Below are positions 1-6,196 of a stretch of DNA of 10,974 nt, one piece after another. This stretch comes from an uncultured Eubacteriales bacterium. GTDB lineage: Bacteria; Bacillota; Clostridia; Lachnospirales; Lachnospiraceae. The notes beneath the pieces were generated by a model. That model was given only the letters and a program-made list of their open reading frames with translations, was not told where the DNA came from and ran no database searches. The stretch covers positions 1 to 10,974 of the forward strand of contig CACYBV010000164.1 in assembly GCA_902772745.1 (NCBI GenBank), written 5' to 3'. The first letter of the stretch is position 1. Each line of letters opens with the position of its first letter. The translations under genes were made by a program, and so were the position numbers.

Positions 1-717
1 CACGTCTGGAACATTCTCCGGATGCATTTCATCGAGCTCTTTCTGCAGATGCTCCATCTGGCGCCGGATGGCAGCTTCCTTATAACGCTGCTGGTATTCC
101 TGCTGCTGGGAACTCACGGCTTCATTCGTGATACGTCCGACCTCCATGAACTCGTAGAGGGTTTTTTCGATGAGCTCGGCGCGTTTCAAACGGCTGTCCT
201 CTGAAAGGACCGCGTAGCGTTCGTCAGCGGACAGCGTAAGCAGCGGCGACATCACACAGACCGCCATTTCCACGCTTGTCACCTGTTCGATAAAGTAATC
301 GGCGGTTTTGGCCCACTCAAAAGCGGAAGAGAACTTCCTCATTTCTTGCTTCAGCCCGGCAAGTTTTTCCGCAGCAGTCTGTTCGTCCAGGTCTTCGATA
401 TCCCTCCGGCGGGAAAGGCTGAGCTGAATCGTTCCATCCGCAATGAACTGAATATCCTCCAGATTGACGCGGTACTGGGTTTTAATGACCGTATAGCCCT
501 GCGGAGTGATCTCACTGATGTATCCGGCAGCGCCGATCGGATAGAAGTCTTCCTCTGCGGTTTTTTTCTGCGGCTGCGGGTTCCGGGACAGGATCAGAAC
601 GACCTTCTCCCTGACCGAAAATCCTTTGTTTCCGCTGTGTTTTTGAAGTTCCTCTGACGGGAAAAACAGGGTGGCGTTCGGTGCGATAATCATATTGTAT
701 ACAGGAATAACAATCAC
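1..717 (-). CDS. lon: Lon protease, N-terminal part (runs off left edge)
   Basis: This is the 5' 239 codons of an ATP-dependent Lon protease, a cytoplasmic AAA+ serine protease that degrades misfolded and short-lived regulatory proteins. Translation from GTG at 717 opens MIVIPVYNMIIAPNATLFFP, typical of the LON substrate-binding domain (about residues 1-195; FYPIGAAGYI at 59-68, SRRRDIEDLDE at 102-112). A helical segment follows (QRYKEAAIRRQMEHLQKELDE, about 210-230), which in Lon leads into the AAA+ module. The Walker motifs and the Ser-Lys dyad would lie outside the window. An ideal AAGGAGG sits 6 bases before the GTG, which settles the start. The sequence resembles the Lon subtype I remember from Lachnospiraceae more than E. 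coli Lon. A TetR gene lies just upstream on the same strand and an operator-like site lies in the leader, so repression by that TetR is likely. The family is confident; the subtype comes from memory. Confidence 0.85.
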   Translation of the reverse strand, partial: MIVIPVYNMIIAPNATLFFPSEELQKHSGNKGFSVREKVVLILSRNPQPQKKTAEEDFYPIGAAGYISEITPQGYTVIKTQYRVNLEDIQFIADGTIQLSLSRRRDIEDLDEQTAAEKLAGLKQEMRKFSSAFEWAKTADYFIEQVTSVEMAVCVMSPLLTLSADERYAVLSEDSRLKRAELIEKTLYEFMEVGRITNEAVSSQQQEYQQRYKEAAIRRQMEHLQKELDEMHPENVPDV

Positions 718-739
718 GGTTTACCTCCTTAAATATAAG

Positions 740-755
740 TGAATGTTCGTTTATT
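740..755 (-). promoter_or_regulatory. Putative TetR operator in front of lon
   Basis: On the plus strand this reads TGAATGTTCGTTTATT. It matches the reverse complement of the site in the tetR promoter (TGAATGATCATTTATT) at 14 of 16 positions. It lies 23 bases upstream of the lon GTG. A possible -10 (TATATT on the minus strand, 737-732) is immediately downstream, with only a weak -35. A repressor bound here should block lon transcription. The similarity is seen directly; its function is inferred. Confidence 0.55.
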
Positions 756-768
756 TACAGCGCTTTTA

Positions 769-795
769 TTTCCCCGTCCGAAAAAGACGGGGAAA
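769..795 (-). terminator. Stem-loop between tetR and lon
   Basis: A perfect 10-bp inverted repeat (TTTCCCCGTC / GACGGGGAAA) flanks a 7-base loop, 8 bases after the tetR stop codon. Its GC-rich core suggests a transcription end for tetR. However, no U-tract follows on either strand, so it may be a weak terminator or an mRNA-stabilising hairpin that lets some transcription pass into lon. Confidence 0.45.
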
Positions 796-802
796 GGAAA
801 AG

Positions 803-1366
803 TCAATAAAGAAGCATATCCTGAAGGATTCGGATCAGTTCCCGAAGGTGCAGCTCGCCTTCTTCGGCCATCGAGCTTCGGTTCATCGCCATGAATCGGA
901 CAGGGGAGAGCAGGACGGCGCTCAGGGTCCAGTCGCTGCAGCCGCGCATCTTTCCTCTGCGCTGGTATTCGTGGATGCCGGAAAAGACATCACAGGAGCA
1001 GTCCTTTTCGCAGACGGCTGCGGCGAGGCTGGGGCAGCGGGAGCACTGTTCCACAAAACTGAAGATGTCTTCATGCTCGATCGAATAGCTGTAATATCCG
1101 CGCACGATCGCTTCAATGAGCGCTTCGGGACTCATATCCGGCCGGATACAGTTTTCCAGGTAGAGATAGGGCTGGTGCGCGTATTCACGGAAAGCCTCCT
1201 GGAGCATCGCCTCTTTGCTGTCGTAATAGACATAGATGGTCGCGGGAGATACCCCGGCTTCCCGCGCGATCTTGGACACGGAAGTCCCGTCAATACCTTC
1301 ACGGAGGATCAGCCGGATCAGTGCTTCCTTGATTCTCTGCTGTTTCTGCTCGTCTTTCAGGCGCAT
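803..1366 (-). CDS. TetR/AcrR-family transcriptional regulator
   Basis: A 187-residue one-domain repressor of usual TetR length. The N-terminal DNA-binding domain spans about residues 8-55. Its helix-turn-helix is at about 27-46 (TSVSKIAREAGVSPATIYVY), followed by YDSKEAMLQEAF, the classic TetR third-helix and linker signature. The remaining 130 residues form a helical ligand-binding and dimer domain of unknown ligand. It carries a Cys-rich stretch (CSRCPSLAAAVCEKDCSCD, about 108-126), which might sense metal, oxidant or thiol stress; that idea is speculative. The ATG is preceded by AAAGGAGC. A good promoter upstream is overlapped by an operator-like sequence, so autoregulation is likely. The same site recurs before lon, making lon the probable main target. 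The family call is confident; the effector is unknown. Confidence 0.9.
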   Translation of the reverse strand: MRLKDEQKQQRIKEALIRLILREGIDGTSVSKIAREAGVSPATIYVYYDSKEAMLQEAFREYAHQPYLYLENCIRPDMSPEALIEAIVRGYYSYSIEHEDIFSFVEQCSRCPSLAAAVCEKDCSCDVFSGIHEYQRRGKMRGCSDWTLSAVLLSPVRFMAMNRSSMAEEGELHLRELIRILQDMLLY

Positions 1367-1396
1367 GGAATAAGCTCCTTTTCAGATACTGTGTTT

Positions 1397-1425
1397 ATAA
1401 TAAATGATCATTCAGTTATTGTCAA
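1397..1425 (-). promoter_or_regulatory. Promoter of tetR
   Basis: On the minus strand TTGACA (1425-1420) is separated by exactly 17 bases from TATTAT (1402-1397), a near-consensus sigma-A promoter 31 bases before the tetR ATG. A second TTGACA at 1440-1435 has no matching -10. Confidence 0.75.
1399..1414 (-). promoter_or_regulatory. Putative TetR autoregulatory operator
   Basis: The site contains the perfect 10-bp palindrome AATGATCATT and reads TGAATGATCATTTATT on the minus strand. It overlaps the -10 box and spacer of the tetR promoter, so a bound repressor would exclude RNA polymerase. The near-identical copy at 740-755 in front of lon supports a shared regulator. Confidence 0.6.
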
Positions 1426-1446
1426 GCACCGGTCTGTCAATTTTCT

Positions 1447-1637
1447 GTGAACGAGAAAGAAAGACCATTAAGCCCTTGAATCTGATCGTCGAAATCCTTC
1501 TGTATCTTGTCATGCTGATTCAGATGCTGTACGCCTTTTTCGGGAATATTGCGCATAAAATCTTCGGATTGGTCTTTTTTCTTCGGCTGCCCATTGTTAC
1601 AGAAACAGTCGTATCCCTTTGTCTGATTCCTTCATAG
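1447..1637 (+). pseudogene. Decayed fragment of a small membrane protein (DUF4405-like?)
   Basis: The frame ending at the TAG at 1635 encodes a basic start and one membrane segment (KPLNLIVEILLYLVMLIQML), then NIAHKIFGLVFFL. That is reminiscent of the HExLG turn of DUF4405 membrane proteins. The only upstream in-frame ATG (1404) lies inside the tetR promoter and has no ribosome binding site. The sequence after residue 60 loses family character and soon stops. I read it as a remnant without its own start or its second half. A further hydrophobic stretch (about 1649-1780, IRPSYLAFTAAIAFFALAEL) is open in another frame and may be more of the same decay. Apart from these I see nothing in 1440-1760. 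The family name is a weak guess from memory. Confidence 0.35.
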
Positions 1638-1767
1638 TACAATCTGATCCGCCCATCGTACCTGGCGTTCACGGCAGCAATCGCTTTCTTTGCATTGGCT
1701 GAGCTTGACTGTCCGGATCAAACAGCCATGACGGCGGTCCTTTTCCATGTCTTTTTTAAATCCTCCG

Positions 1768-1796
1768 TTGACATTATTGGTAAATGATGCTAAATT
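1768..1796 (+). promoter_or_regulatory. Promoter of the epimerase gene
   Basis: TTGACA (1768-1773), a 17-base spacer, then TAAATT (1791-1796). The transporter operon at 4953-4981 has the same -35, spacing and -10. Predicted transcription starts near 1803, giving a leader of about 75 bases. Confidence 0.6.
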
Positions 1797-1801
1797 ATAG
1801 T

Positions 1802-1813
1802 AAAATAAGCTAA
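1802..1813 (-). promoter_or_regulatory. Candidate LacI-family operator, epimerase promoter
   Basis: The minus strand reads TTAGCTTATTTT, identical over 12 bases to the sequence at 5007-5018 in the transporter leader. It covers the predicted transcription start of the epimerase gene, a position where a repressor would block initiation. Assignment to the LacI protein encoded at 3671-4684 is inferred. Confidence 0.45.
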
Positions 1814-1838
1814 ACGAAAAGGCATAATTTACCTAAAA

Positions 1839-1850
1839 GTGCAGCTGCAC
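1839..1850 (+). repeat. Perfect 12-bp palindrome in the epimerase leader
   Basis: GTGCAGCTGCAC is a perfect palindrome about 35 bases after the predicted transcription start and 15 bases before the AAGGAGG ribosome binding site. It could be a second operator. With no loop it is unlikely to form a hairpin in RNA. I found no second copy in the window. Confidence 0.45.
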
Positions 1851-1879
1851 GGATGATGAACCATTAAGGAGGCGCATCA

Positions 1880-3037
1880 ATGTTTACAGAGGAAATCAGA
1901 AAACATCTGGTAAATGACCTGATCCCTTTCTGGGATCGGATCCGTGACGACGAGTACGGAGGATTCTATGGCTTCATGGACGCGGATCTTGTGCTGGACA
2001 AAAAAGCGAAAAAAGGCGGAATCCTGAACAGCCGGATTCTGTGGTTTTTCAGCAACGCGTATCTCCTTCTTAAGGATGAACGCTGCCTCAGAGACGCGAA
2101 GCAGGCCTATGAGATCCTGCGGGATGCTTTTGTGGATCAGGAGTACGGCGGCATTTACTGGTCCGTCACTTATGACAAAAAGCCGGCGGACGACCAGAAA
2201 CACGCCTACAATACGGCTTTTGCGATCTACGGCCTGTCATCCTATTATGACGCGTCCGGGGATCCTGAAGCGCTCCGGCTTGCAATGACGCTGTTTCATA
2301 CCGTAGAGGAGAAAATGCGGGATGAGGGCGGATACCTTGAGAGCTTCTGCCGGGACTTCGGGCCGCTGGACAATGAAAAGCTCTCAGAACACGGTGTGAA
2401 CGCAGAGCGGACGATGAATACCCTCCTGCATATGCTGGAAGCCTATACCGAGCTGTACCGTGTCACGCATGACCCGGAGGTCGCGTCTCATATCCGCGAA
2501 ATGCTCGACATCCTGCACGACAAGGTCTATAACGCCGAGAAGCGCCGCCTGGAATGCTTCTTTGACCTGGAGTATCATTCGCTCGTGGACCTGCACTCCT
2601 ATGGCCATGATATCGAAGCATCCTGGCTGGTGGAACGGACACTCGAGATTCTTTCGGAACAGGAATATACCGATAAGGTCCTCCCGATCCTGCATGCTTT
2701 GCGTGACTGCACGCTGGAACAGGGCTTTAACGGCGAGTACCTGTACAACGAGTGCGAAAAGGAAGATGATAAAACCGCCGTCTGGTGGGTGCAGGCGGAG
2801 ACGATCGTAGCGCTCGTGAACGCTTATGAGAAATCCGGGGATGAAGCATATCTTCAGAAAGCGGAGAAGGTCTGGGAATTTGTCAGGAAATATCTGATCA
2901 ATTATGAGGCCGGAGGAGAGTGGCACAGCGAGACCGATCCGGACGGCACGGACCATAAGCGCCCGATGGTCAGCCTCTGGAAATGTCCGTATCACAACGG
3001 ACGGATGTGCATGGAAGTTCTGAAACGGCTTGTGTGA
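1880..3037 (+). CDS. Cellobiose 2-epimerase (mannobiose epimerase)
   Basis: A cytoplasmic enzyme (EC 5.1.3.11) of the N-acylglucosamine 2-epimerase superfamily. It epimerises C2 of the reducing-end sugar of beta-1,4 disaccharides: cellobiose to glucosyl-mannose, and mannobiose to mannosyl-glucose. At 385 residues it has the usual length and an (alpha/alpha)6-barrel pattern. It follows the R. albus enzyme, as I remember it, almost throughout. Examples are FWDRIRDDEYGGFYG (17-31), SRILWFFSNAY (51-61, with R52), SYGHDIEASWL (240-250, with H243 and E246), VWWVQAE (301-307) and WKCPYHNGRMCMEV (367-380, with H372). R52, H184, H243 and H372 line up with the family's substrate-binding and acid/base residues. 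AAGGAGG lies 7 bases before the ATG. In R. albus this enzyme works with a mannosylglucose phosphorylase; none is visible here, but a transporter and a GH2 beta-mannosidase are nearby. Paralogous AGE-family activities are less likely given the GHDIEA motif. Confidence 0.9.
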   Translation: MFTEEIRKHLVNDLIPFWDRIRDDEYGGFYGFMDADLVLDKKAKKGGILNSRILWFFSNAYLLLKDERCLRDAKQAYEILRDAFVDQEYGGIYWSVTYDKKPADDQKHAYNTAFAIYGLSSYYDASGDPEALRLAMTLFHTVEEKMRDEGGYLESFCRDFGPLDNEKLSEHGVNAERTMNTLLHMLEAYTELYRVTHDPEVASHIREMLDILHDKVYNAEKRRLECFFDLEYHSLVDLHSYGHDIEASWLVERTLEILSEQEYTDKVLPILHALRDCTLEQGFNGEYLYNECEKEDDKTAVWWVQAETIVALVNAYEKSGDEAYLQKAEKVWEFVRKYLINYEAGGEWHSETDPDGTDHKRPMVSLWKCPYHNGRMCMEVLKRLV

Positions 3038-3079
3038 GATAACAATCTGCTGCGAGCGTCCAGAGCCGGTTTTTGATGC

Positions 3080-3550
3080 GTGCCTAATCGGCGGGCGGAG
3101 ACGGTCGAGACCAACATCTGCCGCGAATTTCTCGCAGGCCTTCCGACTTCGTGGGATGAAAGCCGGCTTCTTGAGGACAGCCCAGCGAATTTTGTGACGA
3201 TGGCGCGAAGGAAAGGCGCGTCATGGTATATCGCGGGCATCTGCGCACGACGCCCGAGAAACGCGGAATTTACGCTGGACTTTACGGAAGCGGAAGAATA
3301 CGCCGCCGAAATCTGGCAGGATGATCTTTCCGACGAGCGCCCTTCGGATGCGGCGGTCGGTGCTTTAGGAGAAATGACACCGGAGATCGTAGCGGCCCTG
3401 GAGGAGATGTCGCAGAGCCCCTGTCAGCATCAGCATGACATCCATAAAACGCTGCACAGAACATTTACAGTAAGAAAAGGGGAAACCCTTGTGATCCCGG
3501 AAAGCGTGAACGGCGGATTTGTGCTGAAGCTCCGGCCGAAGCACCGCTGA
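3080..3550 (+). pseudogene. C-terminal remnant of a GH97 glycoside hydrolase
   Basis: The 156-residue frame opens at a GTG without a ribosome binding site, just after an in-frame TGA at 3074. It begins in the middle of a domain: FLAGLPTSWDESRLL, then FVTMARRKGASWYIAGI, LDFTEAEEYAAEIWQDD, and a final TVRKGETLVIPESVNGGFVLKL. That order (hxPTxWDE, then ARRKGxxWYxxG, then a closing GGF) is the C-terminal beta-sandwich of GH97 alpha-glucosidases and galactosidases, normally at the end of a 640-700 residue protein. The whole catalytic barrel is missing, so the fragment should have no enzyme activity. It lies 42 bases after the epimerase stop and ends before a strong terminator, so it is probably still co-transcribed. 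The His-rich stretch QHQHDIH may be late drift or an insertion. The GH97 assignment comes from remembered motifs. Confidence 0.6.
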
Positions 3551-3584
3551 TCCGGAACCGTGAAACACTGAAAAAGAAGATCAT

Positions 3585-3626
3585 AAAGAAGCAGGCAGGG
3601 AATCTCAACCCTGCCTGCTTCTTTTT
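3585..3626. terminator. Strong bidirectional terminator
   Basis: A perfect 16-bp stem (3585-3600 with 3609-3624, core GCAGGCAGGG) with an 8-base loop. Flanking A and T runs give a U-tract in both directions. It ends the epimerase/GH97-remnant transcript on the plus strand and sits 45 bases past the lacI stop on the minus strand, so it serves both convergent units. Confidence 0.9.
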
Positions 3627-3670
3627 CAGGAAAATATCCCGGCTTTTCAGCGCATCCGGAACAACACTTT

Positions 3671-4684
3671 TTATACGAGCCTTTTTACGCTGTTCTTAAT
3701 CACGAGATGTCCCTCCATGATATACAGACCCTTACGGTAATAAACGCCGCGGATCTTCTTGGAGAGAAGGTTAACCGCGCATTTGGCCATACGGTCCATG
3801 TCCACCTCGTAGCTCGTGATGCCGATATCGCAGGCACCGGGAGAAAGGAAGTTATCGAAGCCGGCGACCGAGACATCCTCCGGCACCCGGTAGCCTTCGC
3901 TCTGCAGCTTTCGGATCAGGACCGCAGCGGTCGTGTCGCTGTTGCAGAAGAAGGCGGTCGGCATATCCTCCGGGAGTGTAAACAGATCGGCGGGGTATAT
4001 GACGCCGGAGGAACCGCGGTCGTCAAGCACATAATCCTCACGTACCTTGACCCCGTGCTCGAGAAGCGCCCGTTCATAGCCGAAATACCGGTCGGTGATG
4101 GAACCCGTCTGCAGAAGCGTTCCGACATAGGCGATTTTTCGGTGGCCCATGGCGAGGAGGTGGTTGGTCATGGTATAAGCGCCGTAGTATCCGTCGGAAA
4201 TGATCGAATCCACCTGAAGCATTTCGCCGTAGTTATCGAGAAGTACGAAGGGCTGCTTCAGGTTTTGCGCAAGGAAACGAAGATATTTCGTATCGAAGTT
4301 TCCAAGAATGATCACGCCGTCGGTCCTGTCATCCGCGGTCAGGCGGGGCAGCTGGAAATTCCGCTCCATATCCCGGCTGATGACTTCACTGATGATGTAG
4401 TTTCCGGAATTCATGGCATATACGGAAACCTGGTGGCTGAGCTTTGCGTAGAAGGAAACCATGTCCTCCACATATTTTTCATGGAAGATCAGCGCCAGGG
4501 TCAGGTTGCCGTTGGCCTTCTTCCCGGCGGAAGGAACCGCATAACCGATTTCCTCCGCTTTCTCCAGGATTTTCTGCCGAAGATCGGCTCCTACGCCGCT
4601 TTTTCCTGCGAGCGCTTTACTGACGGACACTATGCTGATTCCCAGCGCTTCCGCGATATCTGCCTGTCTCACATCTTTACGCAT
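3671..4684 (-). CDS. LacI-family transcriptional regulator
   Basis: A 337-residue sugar-responsive DNA-binding protein of normal LacI/GalR length. The helix-turn-helix is at about residues 6-26 (RQADIAEALGISIVSVSKAL). The family-typical AGKSGVGADLRQKILEKAEEIGY leads into the hinge helix near 45-55. Residues 62-330 form the periplasmic-binding-protein-like effector domain. It includes DGVIILGNFD, the FVLLDNYGEMLQVDSIISDGYYGAY segment that corresponds to the inter-lobe sugar site, MGHRKIAYVG, and PTAFFCNSDTTAA. It is transcribed away from the transporter operon, and the two share a 0.4 kb control region. A manno-oligosaccharide or a derivative is the likely effector. A weak ribosome binding site (GCAGGT) precedes the ATG, which suggests modest expression. 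The family is certain; the target set is inferred from a shared motif. Confidence 0.92.
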   Translation of the reverse strand: MRKDVRQADIAEALGISIVSVSKALAGKSGVGADLRQKILEKAEEIGYAVPSAGKKANGNLTLALIFHEKYVEDMVSFYAKLSHQVSVYAMNSGNYIISEVISRDMERNFQLPRLTADDRTDGVIILGNFDTKYLRFLAQNLKQPFVLLDNYGEMLQVDSIISDGYYGAYTMTNHLLAMGHRKIAYVGTLLQTGSITDRYFGYERALLEHGVKVREDYVLDDRGSSGVIYPADLFTLPEDMPTAFFCNSDTTAAVLIRKLQSEGYRVPEDVSVAGFDNFLSPGACDIGITSYEVDMDRMAKCAVNLLSKKIRGVYYRKGLYIMEGHLVIKNSVKRLV

Positions 4685-4753
4685 GGATTACCTGCTCTCT
4701 GTTTTGTAGATAATTAGTCTGAAATTGAATTTAATCTCGAGCCGCTCATATCA

Positions 4754-4765
4754 TTAGCTGATATT
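4754..4765 (+). promoter_or_regulatory. Candidate LacI-family operator, lacI start site
   Basis: TTAGCTGATATT matches the 5007-5018 copy at 10 of 12 positions. It lies just downstream of the lacI -10 box, at the predicted transcription start, consistent with autoregulation. Confidence 0.4.
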
Positions 4766-4772
4766 TTCTTCT

Positions 4773-4801
4773 ATTATAGACGAAGATTCTGGAAAAAGCA
4801 A
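4773..4801 (-). promoter_or_regulatory. Promoter of lacI
   Basis: On the minus strand TTGCTT (4801-4796), a 17-base spacer and a consensus TATAAT (4778-4773). The predicted leader is about 80 bases before the lacI ATG. Confidence 0.6.
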
Positions 4802-4952
4802 GCGAAATTAAACTAAATATAATTCTGTGTTATTTAAGGATGATGAGATTAAAAATGACGAAAAATATCGAAAAACACGGGAAATAAAAGAAATTATGCA
4901 TAATATCTCATAAATATAACCAGACTAACTGACATTTTTTCACAAAAACCTC

Positions 4953-4981
4953 TTGACAAACTCAAAAGCACATGGTAAATT
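4953..4981 (+). promoter_or_regulatory. Promoter of the transporter operon
   Basis: TTGACA (4953-4958), a 17-base spacer, then TAAATT (4976-4981): the same boxes and spacing as the epimerase promoter. Predicted start is near 4988, giving a leader of about 95 bases. Confidence 0.65.
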
Positions 4982-5006
4982 GATTTTGCTTAATAATGCG
5001 ACTAAA

Positions 5007-5018
5007 TTAGCTTATTTT
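5007..5018 (+). promoter_or_regulatory. Candidate LacI-family operator, transporter leader
   Basis: TTAGCTTATTTT lies about 20 bases after the predicted transcription start. It is identical, in inverted orientation, to 1802-1813 at the epimerase promoter. The surrounding sequence also has an outer inverted repeat (GCTTAAT at 4988, ATTAGC at 5006). A roadblock or repression role is inferred. Confidence 0.45.
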
Positions 5019-5082
5019 TTAAAGGAAAATTAGAAATTGCCGAATTGGGCTTCAGAAAATCCGGAAGAAAGGAATGACAGAA

Positions 5083-6078
5083 ATGGCTTCTTCTGATATC
5101 AAGAGCATCCAGGATGCCCAGAAAGCAAAAAGACGCAAACGTGTGCTGAAACGGATCTGGCAGCTGAAGTGGATTTATCTGTTCATGCTGCTTCCGGGGC
5201 TGGCGGTGATTATCATCTTCCGTTACCTGCCTCTTCCGGGTATTGCGCTTGCCTGGAAAAAGTTTACGCCGACCTTCGGATCCAAAGGACTGTACAGCTA
5301 TCTTGCCTCAAGTAAAAATGTCGGATGGAAACATTTCCAGTCACTGTGGAGAGAGGCGGACTTCTGGACCGCAACCCGGAACACCTTCGTTATTTCTATG
5401 CTGAAACTGGTTTTCGGATTCCCGTTCCCGATCATCCTCGCAATCCTGATTAACGAGATGACACTGAAGCGGTATAAAAAAACCGTTCAGACAATTTACA
5501 CCTTCCCTCACTTTTTAAGCTGGGTTGTCGTTTCAGGTATGGTTCTGAATCTTTTCGGCGATACAGGCGCAATTAAAAGTGTTCTCGGCCGCATCAATCC
5601 GGCATGGACTGCAAACTGGAACTTCCTGTATAATTCGAAATCCTTCAGACCGCTGCTGGTGGTTTTGGATATCTGGAAAGAAGGCGGATGGGGCACGATC
5701 CTGTATCTGGCGGCGATCGCAGGTATTGATCCGTCGCTTCACGAAGCAGCGATCGTCGACGGTGCGAACCGCTTCCAGCGAATCATCCGCATTACGCTTC
5801 CGGAAATCACAAGTCTGATCATCATCATGCTGATTCTCCAGATCGGCAACATGATGAACGCGAACTTCGACCAGATCTTCAACCTGTATTCCGCTCCGGT
5901 TTTTGAAGTCGGTGACGTGATCGATACCTACATCTACCGGAAGACCTTCCAGTCAAGCACCGCGATGGATTACGGATTCTCCACGGCGGTCGGCCTGTTC
6001 AAGAATGTCATCAACTTCGTCCTGCTGATCGGCGCGAACCGGGTCGCAAAACTGTTCGGCCATGATGGAATCATGTGA
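5083..6078 (+). CDS. Sugar ABC transporter permease 1 (LplB-type, CUT1 family)
   Basis: The inner-membrane subunit of a binding-protein-dependent carbohydrate importer, 331 residues. A basic cytoplasmic N-terminus (AKRRKRVLKRIW) is followed by the first membrane helix (WIYLFMLLPGLAVIIIF), then several more. The EAA loop that contacts the ATPase is seen as EAAIVDGANRFQRIIRITLP (about residues 221-240). The ending DTYIYRKTF, then GFSTAVGLFKNVINFVLLIGAN, is typical of the LplB subgroup used for oligo- and polysaccharides. I chose ATG 5083 because GAAAGGA ends 9 bases before it. The ATG at 5074, three codons upstream, touches that same site and is less likely. It is first in an operon with permease 2 and the binding protein. 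No ATPase gene is present; such systems often share an MsmX-type ATPase encoded elsewhere. Mannan oligosaccharide as substrate is inferred from neighbours. Confidence 0.9.
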   Translation: MASSDIKSIQDAQKAKRRKRVLKRIWQLKWIYLFMLLPGLAVIIIFRYLPLPGIALAWKKFTPTFGSKGLYSYLASSKNVGWKHFQSLWREADFWTATRNTFVISMLKLVFGFPFPIILAILINEMTLKRYKKTVQTIYTFPHFLSWVVVSGMVLNLFGDTGAIKSVLGRINPAWTANWNFLYNSKSFRPLLVVLDIWKEGGWGTILYLAAIAGIDPSLHEAAIVDGANRFQRIIRITLPEITSLIIIMLILQIGNMMNANFDQIFNLYSAPVFEVGDVIDTYIYRKTFQSSTAMDYGFSTAVGLFKNVINFVLLIGANRVAKLFGHDGIM

Positions 6079-6095
6079 TGATCCGAGTGTTTGCA

Positions 6096-6129
6096 GGATG
6101 GCGGGAGCGCCAAAGGCGCAGATCCATCC
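6096..6129 (+). repeat. Stem-loop between the two permease genes
   Basis: GGATGG/CCATCC (6 bp) encloses an internal loop and a second stem, GCGCC/GGCGC, closed by an AAA loop. It lies in the 118-base gap between permease 1 and permease 2 and lacks a U-tract. It is more likely an RNA processing or stability element than a terminator. Confidence 0.45.
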
Positions 6130-6196
6130 CGGGTATCATCAATACCGCGGACAACAAACGTCTGGATTGAAGGCACTTATAAGGAGGCATAAGGCA

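Larger units (their letters stand above)
4685..5082. other. AT-rich divergent control region between lacI and the transporter operon
   Basis: About 0.4 kb much richer in A and T than the flanking genes. It contains one promoter in each direction and two copies of the TTAGCTKATWTT motif. Several looser ACTAAWTTA-like words also occur (near 4811, 5001, and on the minus strand near 4714). Bases 4801-4950 show no convincing gene. Confidence 0.6.

Noticed and set aside
346..657. 103-codon plus-strand frame at the left edge
   Set aside because: It is antisense to the Lon N-terminal domain, which has an AAGGAGG-preceded start and reads through to the window edge.
743..1450. 235-codon plus-strand frame over tetR
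   Set aside because: It is antisense to a clear TetR gene with promoter and ribosome binding site, and its product is not recognisable.
3707..4717. 336-codon open frame antisense to lacI
   Set aside because: It is a shadow of a convincing LacI-family gene; its product shows no domain.
4840..4887. 15-codon ATG-ATG frame after AAGGA in the lacI-transporter gap, a possible leader peptide
   Set aside because: The spacing to the ribosome binding site is too short, it lies upstream of the predicted transporter promoter, and the AT-rich base composition explains it.
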